The translations under genes and the position numbers were made by a program. A stretch of 64,000 nucleotides of DNA, taken from Sphingomonas endolithica (GTDB taxonomy: Bacteria > Pseudomonadota > Alphaproteobacteria > Sphingomonadales > Sphingomonadaceae). Position 1 is the stretch's first letter; every line of letters starts with the position of its first letter. The stretch is from positions 1,629,001 through 1,693,000 of the forward strand of contig NZ_CP103057.1 in assembly GCF_025231525.1 (NCBI RefSeq), in the 5' to 3' direction. The notes below the pieces were generated by a model that was not told the origin of the DNA, made no database searches, and was given only the letters and a program-made list of their open reading frames with translations. This document shows, piece after piece, positions 47,166 to 56,192 of the stretch.

Positions 47166-47407
47166 CAGGGCACGCCGTTCCATGGCGTAGCATCCTGCGT
47201 CGCTCCCACCGTATCGCCCACGTCGTCGCGCATCGCGAGCAGGTCTACGATCGTCTCGCGCTCGCCCGACAGGCGGCGAAAGGCATTGATGCTCAGTAGC
47301 ACGTGCGTCGGCTTGCCGCGATCGGTGACGAACACGGGCGCGAGTCGGGCGGCGCGTTTGGCCTGGCTGACGTCCTGGTTGAACTCGCGGCTCGACATCA
47401 CCTTCAT
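47165..47407 (-). CDS. Phd/YefM-family antitoxin
   Basis: An 80-residue antitoxin: MKVMSSREFNQDVSQAKRAA (1-20) is the Phd DNA-binding fold, and VFVTDRGKPTHVLLSI (about 25-40) completes it. It pairs with the downstream PIN toxin by a 4-nt overlap and should repress their shared promoter upstream of 47407. AGGAG lies about 10 nt before the ATG. Confidence 0.85.
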   Translation of the reverse strand: MKVMSSREFNQDVSQAKRAARLAPVFVTDRGKPTHVLLSINAFRRLSGERETIVDLLAMRDDVGDTVGATQDATPWNGVP

Positions 47408-47624
47408 GACATTCCGGTCTCCTACGATAGTGCGATCGGCCTGTGTGGATGTAGGCACGATACTACAATGTGTCGCCTCCGCAACAGAAAGCAGGCACAG
47501 TTCAAAAATCGGCGACAACGTAGGACATCTGCTCAGATTATCGTTGCCGCAGCCGGCGCGCGCCCCTTTGATCAACTCAATCGACCGCGCCGTTAGAGGC
47601 TGCGAGGATCTCGGGGAGGGATGA

Positions 47625-48992
47625 ATGCAAGATATGATCGACAGTCTTTGGTCCACGATCGGCGGCGTGCTCTCGCCGCACGGACCCGCCGCCGCCGCCG
47701 TAGCGAAAAGTTACGCGCCGGGGGATTTCTCCATCCACTTCTTCCTGCAATTGGCGGTCATCCTGATCGCGTGCCGCATCGTCGGTTGGCTTGGTCAGAA
47801 GTTCCTCGCCCAGCCGCAAGTGGTGGGCGAGATGATCGCCGGCGTAGTGCTTGGGCCGTCGCTGCTCGGGTTGATCTGGCCCGATCTGCAAGGCGCGATC
47901 TTCCCCAAGGACACGCGCAACGTCCTGTATGCCGGCGCGCAACTCGGCGTCGGATTGTACATGTTCCTGATAGGCACGACGCTGCGCATCGATCATTTCA
48001 AGGCCAAGGCGAAAAGTGCCGCGGGCGTATCGTTCGCCGGCATTGCGGCGCCCTTTGCGGTGGCGATCCTGATCACGCCCTTCCTGCTCACCGTCCCGGG
48101 CCTGTTCGCGCCCGGCATCTCGCAGACCAACGCGACGTTGTTCATGGGCGCGTGCATCGCGCTCACCGCCTTTCCGATGCTCGCGCGGATCATCAACGAA
48201 CGCGGGCTGGCCAATTCGTCGCTCGGCACGCTGTCGCTGACCGCGGGTGCGTTCGACGATGCCTGTTCGTGGTGCGTGCTGGCGATCGTGCTGGCGACGT
48301 TCGGGGGCGGTGCCGGCGTGGCGATCCTGGCGATCGGCGGCGGGCTGCTCTGGGCGGCGATCGTCGTTCTGTTCGCGCCGCGCCTTTTTGCGCCGCTTGC
48401 CGCACGTGTCGAGCGCGAAGGCGAGATGAATTACACGATCCTCGCGCTTGTGCTCGCTGCATTCTGCACCTCTGCCTTCCTGATGGACATGGTCGGCATC
48501 CATGCGATCTTCGGCGGCTTCATCCTGGGCGCGATGATGCCGCGGGGGCTGTTCGCGACCGAGATCAAGCGCAAGGTGGAGCCGGTGGCGGTCGTCCTGC
48601 TGCTGCCGATGTTCTTTACCTATTCAGGGCTGAACACGCGGATGGACATGGTCAATTCAGGCTCGCTGCTGCTCGTCGCGCTGGGCATCCTGGTCGCCTC
48701 GATCGTCGCCAAGGGCGGTGCCTGCTATCTCGCGGCGCGGCTGGCGGGCGAAGACAACCGCACCGCGCTCGGCATCGGCGCGCTGATGAATTCGCGCGGG
48801 CTGATGGAACTGATCATCATCAATATCGGGCTGCAGAAAGGCATTATCGGGCCGACCTTGTTCTCGATGCTGGTGCTGATGGCGATCGTCACCACGATGA
48901 TGGCCGGGCCGCTGTTCGAGGCATTCTATGGCCGCAAGGCGCGGGAAAGCGGCGAATTGGGTGCGCTGAACGCCACCGTCCCCGCGGAGTAG
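47625..48992 (+). CDS. Cation:proton antiporter, CPA2 family
   Basis: A 455-residue membrane protein with about 12-13 helices of the KefB/NapA type. QPQVVGEMIAGVVLGPSLLG (about 65-84) and the AGAFDDACSWCVLAI segment (about 209-223) with the paired acidic residues are the family ion-binding site. Exchanges K+ or Na+ for H+ across the inner membrane. No RCK/TrkA-N regulatory domain. GGGGAGGG precedes ATG 47625. The beta-barrel gene starts 5 nt after the stop, likely one operon. Confidence 0.9.
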   Translation: MQDMIDSLWSTIGGVLSPHGPAAAAVAKSYAPGDFSIHFFLQLAVILIACRIVGWLGQKFLAQPQVVGEMIAGVVLGPSLLGLIWPDLQGAIFPKDTRNVLYAGAQLGVGLYMFLIGTTLRIDHFKAKAKSAAGVSFAGIAAPFAVAILITPFLLTVPGLFAPGISQTNATLFMGACIALTAFPMLARIINERGLANSSLGTLSLTAGAFDDACSWCVLAIVLATFGGGAGVAILAIGGGLLWAAIVVLFAPRLFAPLAARVEREGEMNYTILALVLAAFCTSAFLMDMVGIHAIFGGFILGAMMPRGLFATEIKRKVEPVAVVLLLPMFFTYSGLNTRMDMVNSGSLLLVALGILVASIVAKGGACYLAARLAGEDNRTALGIGALMNSRGLMELIIINIGLQKGIIGPTLFSMLVLMAIVTTMMAGPLFEAFYGRKARESGELGALNATVPAE

Positions 48993-48997
48993 ACGGC

Positions 48998-50221
48998 ATG
49001 AGAATGGGGAAGATGCGGGCCGCGGCGCTCGCCACGGCGGGGCTGTGCGCCAGCCCCGCCGCTCACGCCCAGCAGATTACGCTGAAGCCGCTGGTGGATG
49101 CGCGGCTGCGCTGGGAGGATGTCGACCAGGACGATCTTGGCACCCAGGCGAACGCCGTGACGCTGCGCCTCCACAGCGGCGTGGCGGCGAGCAGCGGCCG
49201 TTGGTCGGCGCTGGCGGAAAGCGAGGCGACGCTCGGCATCGTCCAGCATTATAACGACGCGCTTAACGGGCGGACGAGCTATCCCATCGTTGCCGACCCT
49301 CAGAATATCGAGCTCAACCGCGCGCAATTGCGCTACGCTACGCCTGCCGCCAGCATCACGATCGGGCGACAGCTGCTCGAGCTCGGCGACCAGCGTTTCG
49401 TCGGCTCGGCATCCTTCCGGCAGAACCAGCAGACGTTCGATGCGGTCCGCACGACGTGGCAGCCGCTGCCCAAGCTGTCGGTGGAGGCGAGTTACGTGTG
49501 GAGCGTGCGCACGATCAACGGCATCGACGGACGTGGCGCGCGGCAACAGGCGATGGGCGGCAATAATTGGTTCGGCACGATCGCCTATGCGACACCGATC
49601 GGTAGCGTGAGCGGCTTTGCGATCCTCGTCGATCAGGACGAGGCTGCGGTGCAAGGCTATCGCCTGTCGAGCCAGACCTATGGCGCACGCCTGTCCGGCA
49701 GCCGCGCCATCATCGGCGACTGGAAGCTCGGTTACGTTGCCAGCGTGGCACGGCAGAGCGACTATCATCGCAACCCGAACGATTATGCCGCGGCTTATTA
49801 TCTCGGCGAGGCGACGCTGGGGCGGAAGCTACTGTCGGCGACGATCGGCTACGAACTGCTCGGCGCGGACCGCGGACAGGCACTGACGAGCGTCCAGACC
49901 CCACTTGCCTCGTTGTTCAAGTTCCAGGGCTGGGCCGACAAGTTCACGACGACGCCCGCCAATGGCCTGCGCGACTTGTACGGCTCGCTCGGGGCGGGGT
50001 GGCCCCAAGTGGGTGCGCTATCGGGTGTCACGGTATTGGGCGCGTACCATCGCTTCGACAGCGACCGAGCAGACCAGCATTACGGCAACGAGGTCGACCT
50101 GCTGGCCTCGGCCAGATACCGGGCGCTGGGCCTGTCCGTACGGTACGCCCATTACGACGCCGACCGTTTTGCCGCCAACACGGACAAGCTGTGGCTGACG
50201 ATGGAATGGAGCCTACGCTGA
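48998..50221 (+). CDS. Alginate-export-like outer-membrane beta-barrel protein
   Basis: A 407-residue protein with a signal peptide (residues 1-26, ending AHAQQ) and repeating amphipathic beta strands to the C-terminus, ending MEWSLR as an outer-membrane barrel should. QLLELGDQRFVGSASFRQNQ recalls the alginate_exp family (AlgE-like). May pass an anionic polymer or small solutes. Its gene follows the antiporter by 5 nt, so both may serve the same solute. Confidence 0.83.
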   Translation: MRMGKMRAAALATAGLCASPAAHAQQITLKPLVDARLRWEDVDQDDLGTQANAVTLRLHSGVAASSGRWSALAESEATLGIVQHYNDALNGRTSYPIVADPQNIELNRAQLRYATPAASITIGRQLLELGDQRFVGSASFRQNQQTFDAVRTTWQPLPKLSVEASYVWSVRTINGIDGRGARQQAMGGNNWFGTIAYATPIGSVSGFAILVDQDEAAVQGYRLSSQTYGARLSGSRAIIGDWKLGYVASVARQSDYHRNPNDYAAAYYLGEATLGRKLLSATIGYELLGADRGQALTSVQTPLASLFKFQGWADKFTTTPANGLRDLYGSLGAGWPQVGALSGVTVLGAYHRFDSDRADQHYGNEVDLLASARYRALGLSVRYAHYDADRFAANTDKLWLTMEWSLR

Positions 50222-50311
50222 GGTAGTCGGGCGGCGGCTGCAGCATCGCCTTGTCGACGGATCGACTCTGCGGGTGCGCACGGTATCCAAGCACGCTACG
50301 ATGGAGCGACC

Positions 50312-50731
50312 ATGGCGACCTTCCCGCTTCTTGCGCTGCTACTCGGTGCCGGGCCGGCTTGCACGCCCGGTAGCGAGTTCGAGCCGCCCTTGTGTCCCAC
50401 TCGGCTGCCGCGCGTCACGGCGATCCGCGTATCGGCGCAGGGCGTCGTGTTGTGGAAGGAGATCGAGCCCGCCTTTCCGTGCCGCCGCTTCCGGCTGAAC
50501 GAAGCGCACGTCAGGCGCTATCTCCGCGACGCGCGGCAGGCCGACCGCGCGGCGGTGCACTACACATTGGCCGAGTCCAATTGCGCGGTGCGAGGCACTG
50601 TACGCTTCGCCGACGGCACTGATGGACAATGGCAGATCGACCGCTACGCGCTCGGCTGGCTGGATCGCCCCGGCCATGCGCGCATGACCTTGTACTGCCG
50701 CGGATGTGAAGGCGCTCCCTGGGGTCAGTGA
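50312..50731 (+). CDS. Secreted cysteine-containing hypothetical protein
   Basis: A 139-residue protein with a short N-terminal hydrophobic segment (residues 1-16) and six cysteines in the body, suggesting an oxidising compartment. No family recognised. It is convergent with the secreted-protein genes at 50759-52611, and may be related to them only by location. Confidence 0.6.
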   Translation: MATFPLLALLLGAGPACTPGSEFEPPLCPTRLPRVTAIRVSAQGVVLWKEIEPAFPCRRFRLNEAHVRRYLRDARQADRAAVHYTLAESNCAVRGTVRFADGTDGQWQIDRYALGWLDRPGHARMTLYCRGCEGAPWGQ

Positions 50732-50758
50732 GCGGGAAGCCCCGCCCTGCCGATGCCA

Positions 50759-51508
50759 TCATCTCTTGCGCGCGTAGAAGCCCGAGAAGCTGACGTTCGC
50801 ACCGCCGCAGCCATTGTTGTCGCGCACCAGCAGATAGGGGCCGCGGCGGAGCATCTTGATCTTGCAGCTGAATTCGTCACCCTGGGCATAGGGCAAGGTG
50901 TGCCCTTCACCGTCGTCGGTGAAGGCGAGCAGACCGCCGACCGGCCGCGCGGTGCCGTTGACCTGGCCGATATGGACGCCGCCAATCTTGACCCGCTGCG
51001 GATCGCCAGCCCCCCAGGTCGCTTCGCCTGCGATGGTGAGCACGCCGCCGCGGGCGGCGGTGATCTTCAGATCCTGCTCGGGCGCGGTCCAATCGCCCGC
51101 CCAAACCTGTGGTTGCTGCGCCGCCGCGGGCAGCAGCGAGAGCGCCGAGGCGGGGAGCCAGTCGATCGTCCCGATCCCACGCGGCCCCTGAAAGCCCGCG
51201 CAAATGAACGCGCTTTGCCTGGGGCCGACGAGCACGACATCGCCAGGCACGACGAACGACCGCAACTGGCACCCGGCACTCGCATTGGGGCAACCGGCCC
51301 GCAGCACTTGATCCTGCACGAAATGCACGCGCGGGGCTCCAGGCTTCACCACCGCCACGCGCGTCTCGGCGCGCACCAGATCGGTCCACAGGCAGCCAGC
51401 CGACGCGATCGACGGCCACGCCAGCATGGTGGCGAGCACGGTCAGCCAGCGGGCAGCGCGCCAGACGTGTGCGATGATCGCTTCTGCGGTGCGTCCGAAC
51501 ATTGGCAT
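50759..51508 (-). CDS. Secreted hypothetical protein with two beta-rich domains
   Basis: A 249-residue protein with an N-terminal signal region (hydrophobic 18-37, ending IASAG). The first half has an SH3-like stretch (VVVPGDVVLVGP), ending in a WLPASALS pattern as in bacterial SH3 domains; the second half (about 140-249) is beta-rich and ends SFSGFYARKR. Probably periplasmic. No activity suggested. Neighbours on the same strand are also secreted. Confidence 0.65.
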   Translation of the reverse strand: MPMFGRTAEAIIAHVWRAARWLTVLATMLAWPSIASAGCLWTDLVRAETRVAVVKPGAPRVHFVQDQVLRAGCPNASAGCQLRSFVVPGDVVLVGPRQSAFICAGFQGPRGIGTIDWLPASALSLLPAAAQQPQVWAGDWTAPEQDLKITAARGGVLTIAGEATWGAGDPQRVKIGGVHIGQVNGTARPVGGLLAFTDDGEGHTLPYAQGDEFSCKIKMLRRGPYLLVRDNNGCGGANVSFSGFYARKR

Positions 51509-51572
51509 TACCTATTTTCCCCTTGCAGTTGCCCATTGCCCCATGATGTCGGAGGGGGCGGAGCGCACCGAG

Positions 51573-51833
51573 CTATTCCTCTCGACCAGCGTCGAGCGCG
51601 GCAAGAACGACGCGCTGACGGGCGTAGCGGCGGCGCAGGCGCGCCTCGTCCGCTTCGGACGTGGCGCAGCGGAGCCGGCGCAATGCCGCATCGATGGCCG
51701 CTGCGCGCGCAGCGTCATACGGTTCCTCGCCGGCCCAATGTTCGCACTGCGCACGGCGTTCGATGAGGGTCTTCACCTCCGCCGGCAACGTGCCACCGGC
51801 CGCGGCGACCAGCACCAGCGTCAATAGCGGCAT
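51573..51833 (-). CDS. Small secreted helical hypothetical protein
   Basis: An 86-residue protein with a signal peptide (residues 1-17), a mature region of about 65 residues rich in Arg/Ala/Glu and two cysteines (about 30 and 56). Predicted to be helical. ATG 51833 removes the unlikely upstream extension. Function unknown; related secreted genes lie on both sides. Confidence 0.6.
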   Translation of the reverse strand: MPLLTLVLVAAAGGTLPAEVKTLIERRAQCEHWAGEEPYDAARAAAIDAALRRLRCATSEADEARLRRRYARQRVVLAALDAGREE

Positions 51834-51870
51834 GGTCAGGCTCCCTCCCGGCTCGTGCGCGCAAAAAGGC

Positions 51871-52611
51871 TCATGGCATCGGCAGGCAGCCGACCGGGCC
51901 TGCGGCCTGCACCCGCCGCCCACCGCCCTGCGTCCAGCTTACCTGCACCTCATAGGTGATGATGCTGGGATCGTCGTTGGGGATCCCAGCCGCGCGATAG
52001 CTGCGCGCGCAGGCCTGCGCCGGCGGCGCGAGGCGCGCGATTGCCGGCGGCACATCATTGTCCTTGCTGCCGGTGATCTCGCGCCAGCACGGGCCTGGTC
52101 TCGCCAGAACAGAGCATTGCGCGTTGAGGGCGCGCCGAAAGGCGAGCTTCAGCGTCTCGGGCGTTGCGGCGATGCTGTGGATCGATGACGGATCGGCGAT
52201 GCCATCCGGCGTCACGTCGTCGATGATCGTACGGCCGGTGCGCGAATCGAGCACGGCGAAGGCGACCGAACCGTTCGAATCCGCCTCCTCGAAGAACAGA
52301 TAGATGCCCGTGCGGCCGAGGAAAGCATACCCGCCCGTCTTGAGCGACACGCCCGCCGGCTGCCTGGCCGAGCAGATCGGCGGGGTCTTGCCGGCCCGCA
52401 CCAGCAGCGCGTCACCGGGGGACGGGGTGTCGGTGCCGGGCACGCGAACCATGAAGTCGCGGTAGAAGGTGCAACTGATCTCGCCGCCCTCGGCATCCTT
52501 CACGGTCTGCGTACGGAGCGCACGATCCGGGCTCCATTGCGCGGTCGCCGGTGCTGCCAGCGTCAGCAGCAGCAAAGCGGCACCCGGCTTCGCCATAATC
52601 CCTTTGCGCAT
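51871..52611 (-). CDS. Secreted hypothetical protein
   Basis: A 246-residue protein with a signal peptide (residues 1-24, ending PATAQ) and six cysteines (about 47, 79, 166, 175, 200 and 242) that could form disulfides. No known domain seen. The later VSWTQGGGRRVQ and final CLPMP are distinctive. It heads the three-gene minus-strand group of secreted proteins (50759-52611), which might act together. Confidence 0.62.
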   Translation of the reverse strand: MRKGIMAKPGAALLLLTLAAPATAQWSPDRALRTQTVKDAEGGEISCTFYRDFMVRVPGTDTPSPGDALLVRAGKTPPICSARQPAGVSLKTGGYAFLGRTGIYLFFEEADSNGSVAFAVLDSRTGRTIIDDVTPDGIADPSSIHSIAATPETLKLAFRRALNAQCSVLARPGPCWREITGSKDNDVPPAIARLAPPAQACARSYRAAGIPNDDPSIITYEVQVSWTQGGGRRVQAAGPVGCLPMP

Positions 52612-52745
52612 CGCGACCCCCTCGTTCCGCTATCGGTCGCACGGCGTGAACCGTATCGCAAGAGACCGGCCAACTCGCCGCAAAACTTGGGGGATCTGGC
52701 AGGCCGCGTCGCTTGGATTTGTCGGCGGGGCTGGCATAAGAAGGC

Positions 52746-53285
52746 ATGGCCGACAGTCCTTACCTCGCCTTCCTCCACGATCCGGATCAAGCGTCCCGCC
52801 GTGCGGAACTGGAGCAGTTCTTCGCGCCCAATCCCGCGCCGTTCCTCAAGGTGTATGACACGCTACACGCCGATTTGGCGGCCGGCGGGCGGCCGAAATT
52901 CCGTCTGTTCGGCGGCGGCTTCTGCTGGCCGGCCTTCTTCACCGGGCCGGTATGGTTCTTGTACCGCAAGATGTGGCTGATCGCGGGGATCATCATTGCG
53001 GTGATGGTTGCCCTGCCCTTTCTACCGGGCACGGAGCGCGCGGGTGTGCCGCTCGCCGTCGCGCTCGCCCTATCGGGCCACCGCATCTACGTGCAGCACG
53101 CGATCACGCTGATCCAGAAAGCGCGCACGCCCGATGGGGGCGTCGACGACGCGATGATCGCGCGGGCGGCGGGCGTATCCAGGATCGCCGCGTGGATCGG
53201 TGGAATGATCTATGGCCTGCTCGTAGTCTTCGCCCTTGTGTCGTTGTACCTGCTGTTCAGCTCGGGCGAGCCTTTGCCGCACTAG
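52746..53285 (+). CDS. DUF2628 membrane protein
   Basis: A 179-residue protein. An N-terminal soluble part (1-55) leads to GGFCWPAFFTGPVWFLYRKMW (about 58-78), the hallmark of DUF2628, then two to three membrane helices (about 80-98, 100-118 and 150-172). Function of the family is unknown. The small gene at 53326 follows. Confidence 0.82.
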   Translation: MADSPYLAFLHDPDQASRRAELEQFFAPNPAPFLKVYDTLHADLAAGGRPKFRLFGGGFCWPAFFTGPVWFLYRKMWLIAGIIIAVMVALPFLPGTERAGVPLAVALALSGHRIYVQHAITLIQKARTPDGGVDDAMIARAAGVSRIAAWIGGMIYGLLVVFALVSLYLLFSSGEPLPH

Positions 53286-53325
53286 GATCCCAAGCCGATG
53301 TTCGAACGCTACGGCCGAACAGGCG

Positions 53326-53538
53326 ATGATCTTCATGGTCACCGATGTGCTGATCGATGCCGAGCAGCAGGGCGATCTGACCACCTTTGCCGAAGACGAT
53401 GCGGAGGCGCACGCCCCCATGCGTGCCCTGTTCCGGCGTATCGTCAGGCTAGCCGAAGCGGACGCCGCGCTTTCGCCGTGCATCAGCCGCCCACAGCCTG
53501 GGCAGACGGCGCCCTTTGCCAACGACGCGGGCGCATAG
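53326..53538 (+). CDS. Small hypothetical protein, low confidence
   Basis: A 70-codon frame with good third-position GC and an acidic helical start (MIFMVTDVLIDAEQQGDL). It follows the DUF2628 gene by 40 nt. No clear ribosome site and no recognised family. A frame in another phase overlaps (MFERYGRTGDDL at 53298), so a frameshift near 53320 cannot be excluded. Confidence 0.4.
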   Translation: MIFMVTDVLIDAEQQGDLTTFAEDDAEAHAPMRALFRRIVRLAEADAALSPCISRPQPGQTAPFANDAGA

Positions 53539-53679
53539 CGCCGCCGATATCACCATCCGACGGGCCATGATCGCCGGATCGGATGTTGCACATACAGCAT
53601 GCCCAACCCACATGGGCCAACTGAGTGCAACAGCACCGGCTCGGGAGAGATCACCAGATCCACTGCCCGAGGACCCCCA

Positions 53680-54879
53680 ATGCCTGCAGCCACCTTTCCG
53701 ATCGTAACCGATCGTCGCGATGCGACGCCGCATGGGGCAGTGCTCGCCCAAGTGGCGCTGGCGCTCGGCGGCTTTGCGCTCGGGACCGGCGAGTTCGCCT
53801 CGATGGGGTTGCTGCCGAACGTCGCGCGCGACGTGCATGTCACCGTGCCGGTCGCCGGGCACATGATCAGCGCCTATGCCCTCGGCGTGGTGATCGGCGC
53901 ACCGCTCCTCGCCGTGGTATTCGCGCGGGCCGGACGGCGGGCGATGCTGATCCGGCTGATGATGTTCTTCGCGATCGCCAACATGCTCTGTGCGGTCGCC
54001 TCCAGCTATGGCCTGATCGTCGCCGCGCGGTTCTTCGCCGGGCTGCCGCATGGTGCCTATTTCGGGATCGCATCGTTGGTGGCCGCATCTCTGGTGCCGG
54101 CGGACAAGCGCGCGCAGGCGGTGGCGCGGATGATGCTGGGGTTGAGTTCCGCCAACATCGTTGGCGTGCCGTTTGCCACATGGGTCGGACAGGTGGCGGG
54201 CTGGCGCGCGGCGTTCGTCGTCGTCGCGGTGCTCGGCCTGGCGACTGCCCTGCTGTGCCGACTGGCCTTGCACCCCATTCCGGCGCCGGACGATGCCAGC
54301 CCGCTGACCGAGCTCGGTGCGCTGAAGCGCGGACAGGTGTGGTTGACGCTCGGCATCGCCGCTATCGGCTTTGGCGGCGTGTTTGCGGTCTACAGTTACA
54401 TCACGCCGATGCTGACCATCGTGTCGGGCATGTCGGAGGCGCACGTGCCGATCATCTTGTCGGTGATCGGGATGGGCATGGTGGCGGGCAGTCTGTTCGG
54501 CGGCTGGCTGGCGGATCGCGGCGTGATGCGCGCGATCTGGATCACGCTGGTGCTGAATGTCGTGACATTGGGGCTGGTGGCGCTCACGGCGCACGATGCC
54601 GTGCTGGTGACGATCAACATGTTCTTCGTCGGCTTTGCCGCCTTGTCGATGGGGCCGCCGCTGCAAACGCGCCTGATGGACATTGCGGCCGATGCGCAGG
54701 CGCTGGCCGCCTCGCTCAATCACAGCGCATTCAATCTCGCCAATGCGCTCGGCGCCTGGCTGGGCGGGGTGGCGATTGCAGCCGGGCTGGGATGGACCTC
54801 GACCGGGCCGATCGGGGCGATGCTGGCCATTGGCGGTCTGCTGATCTGGTTTGTGGCCGCACGCACCAGTGCGGAATGA
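53680..54879 (+). CDS. MFS transporter, AraJ-like
   Basis: A 399-residue major facilitator with 12 predicted helices. GTGEFASMGLLPNVARDVHV (about 27-46) after the first helix, AGRRAML (about 87-93) and FFAGLPHGAYFGIASL are characteristic of AraJ/PbuE-type exporters. Probably exports a sugar derivative or drug by proton exchange. ATG 53680 follows CGAGGA. A second MFS gene starts 35 nt after. Confidence 0.9.
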   Translation: MPAATFPIVTDRRDATPHGAVLAQVALALGGFALGTGEFASMGLLPNVARDVHVTVPVAGHMISAYALGVVIGAPLLAVVFARAGRRAMLIRLMMFFAIANMLCAVASSYGLIVAARFFAGLPHGAYFGIASLVAASLVPADKRAQAVARMMLGLSSANIVGVPFATWVGQVAGWRAAFVVVAVLGLATALLCRLALHPIPAPDDASPLTELGALKRGQVWLTLGIAAIGFGGVFAVYSYITPMLTIVSGMSEAHVPIILSVIGMGMVAGSLFGGWLADRGVMRAIWITLVLNVVTLGLVALTAHDAVLVTINMFFVGFAALSMGPPLQTRLMDIAADAQALAASLNHSAFNLANALGAWLGGVAIAAGLGWTSTGPIGAMLAIGGLLIWFVAARTSAE

Positions 54880-54914
54880 TGGCGTCGCGCGCTGCATCGG
54901 CCTAGGCCGACGCG

Positions 54915-56135
54915 ATGAATGACAGGATTGCCGACGCCCCGATGCGTCAACACGAGTTCGTCGCCTTCATCGCGGCGCTGATGGCGGTCAACGCGCTGGG
55001 CGTCGACCTGATGCTGCCGGCGCTTGCCGATATCGGCCACCAGCTCGGCATCGCGACGGCGAACCATCGCCAGTGGATCATCACTGCCTATATGCTGGGC
55101 TTTGGCGCGGGGCAGCTGGTCTACGGCCCGCTGGCGGATCGCTTCGGGCGCAGGCCGGTCCTGCTCGTCACGCTGATCGGGTTCGTCGCGGCGAGCGTGT
55201 TCGCCGCCGGTTCGCAGACCTTTGCCGCCTTGCTCGGCGCACGTATCCTGCAGGGGCTGATGTCCGCCTCCACGCGCGTCCTGGCCGTGGCGATCGTGCG
55301 TGACCGCTATTCCGGGCGTCAGATGGCGCGCACCTTGTCGGTCGCGCAGATGATCTTCTTTCTGGTGCCGATCCTGGCGCCGACATTGGGTCAGGCGCTG
55401 CTCGCCTTTGGGCCGTGGCGTTTCATCTTCTACGCACTGGCGGGCTTTGCGGCCGTGGTCCTCGCCTGGTCGTTCGTGCGACTGCGCGAATCGCTGCCGG
55501 TCGAGCGGCGGATCCCGTTGTCGCTGGCATCGCTGCGGCACTCCTACGCACTGACGCTGACCAATCGCTTTTCCGCCGGCTATGCGGTTGCCGCATCGAT
55601 GACGTTCGGCGGGATCATCGCCTTCGTATCGTCGGCGCAACAGATCTTCGTCGACGAATTCCATGCCGGCCAGCGCTTCACGATCCTGTTTGCGGTGTGC
55701 GCCTTTTCGATGGGGTGCGCCTCGTTCGCCAACAGCCGGCTGGTCGAACGGCTGGGCACACGCCTGATCTCGCAATCCGCCGTGCTCGCCCTGATCGCGC
55801 TGTCGCTGTTGCACCTGGGCGTCATCGCCGGGGGCCGGGAGTCGCTATGGACCTACATGCTGTTCCAGGCGCTGAGCATGACCTGCATCGGGCTGTGCGG
55901 GTCGAACTTCGGCGCGATGGCGATGGAGCCGGTCGGGCACATTGCCGGCACGGCATCGTCGATCCAGGGTTTCATCACCAGCGTGGGCGCAGTGATCGTG
56001 GGGTCGCTGATCGGGCAGTCGTACAATGGCACCACCTATCCGCTGGCGCTCGGCTATCTCGGTATCGGGGTCGCGGTGCTGGCGCTGGTGTACCTGGTGG
56101 AAGGCGGCAAGCTGTTCCACGCGCGCAACCGTTGA
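54915..56135 (+). CDS. MFS multidrug exporter, Bcr/CflA type
   Basis: A 406-residue drug:H+ antiporter of the Bcr/CflA subfamily with 12 predicted helices. LGVDLMLPALADIGHQL (about 28-44) and YGPLADRFGRRPVL (about 73-86; motif A) are typical, and QMIFFLVPILAPTLGQALL is the subfamily helix 5. Exports hydrophobic drugs. Codirectional with the AraJ-like gene upstream. Confidence 0.92.
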   Translation: MNDRIADAPMRQHEFVAFIAALMAVNALGVDLMLPALADIGHQLGIATANHRQWIITAYMLGFGAGQLVYGPLADRFGRRPVLLVTLIGFVAASVFAAGSQTFAALLGARILQGLMSASTRVLAVAIVRDRYSGRQMARTLSVAQMIFFLVPILAPTLGQALLAFGPWRFIFYALAGFAAVVLAWSFVRLRESLPVERRIPLSLASLRHSYALTLTNRFSAGYAVAASMTFGGIIAFVSSAQQIFVDEFHAGQRFTILFAVCAFSMGCASFANSRLVERLGTRLISQSAVLALIALSLLHLGVIAGGRESLWTYMLFQALSMTCIGLCGSNFGAMAMEPVGHIAGTASSIQGFITSVGAVIVGSLIGQSYNGTTYPLALGYLGIGVAVLALVYLVEGGKLFHARNR

Positions 56136-56192
56136 GGATTGCGGCGGAACGGTGTGCGACGGCCATCGGTTCGCCCTTGGCAGTAAAGGGGA

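Noticed and set aside
47621..48997. Long frame joining the antiporter region to the outer-membrane barrel gene
   Set aside because: The antiporter is encoded in a different frame; the barrel protein has its own start and signal peptide at 48998.
53625..54905. Long second frame across the AraJ-like transporter gene
   Set aside because: Arg/Ala-rich translation without helices; it is an overlap artefact of high GC content.
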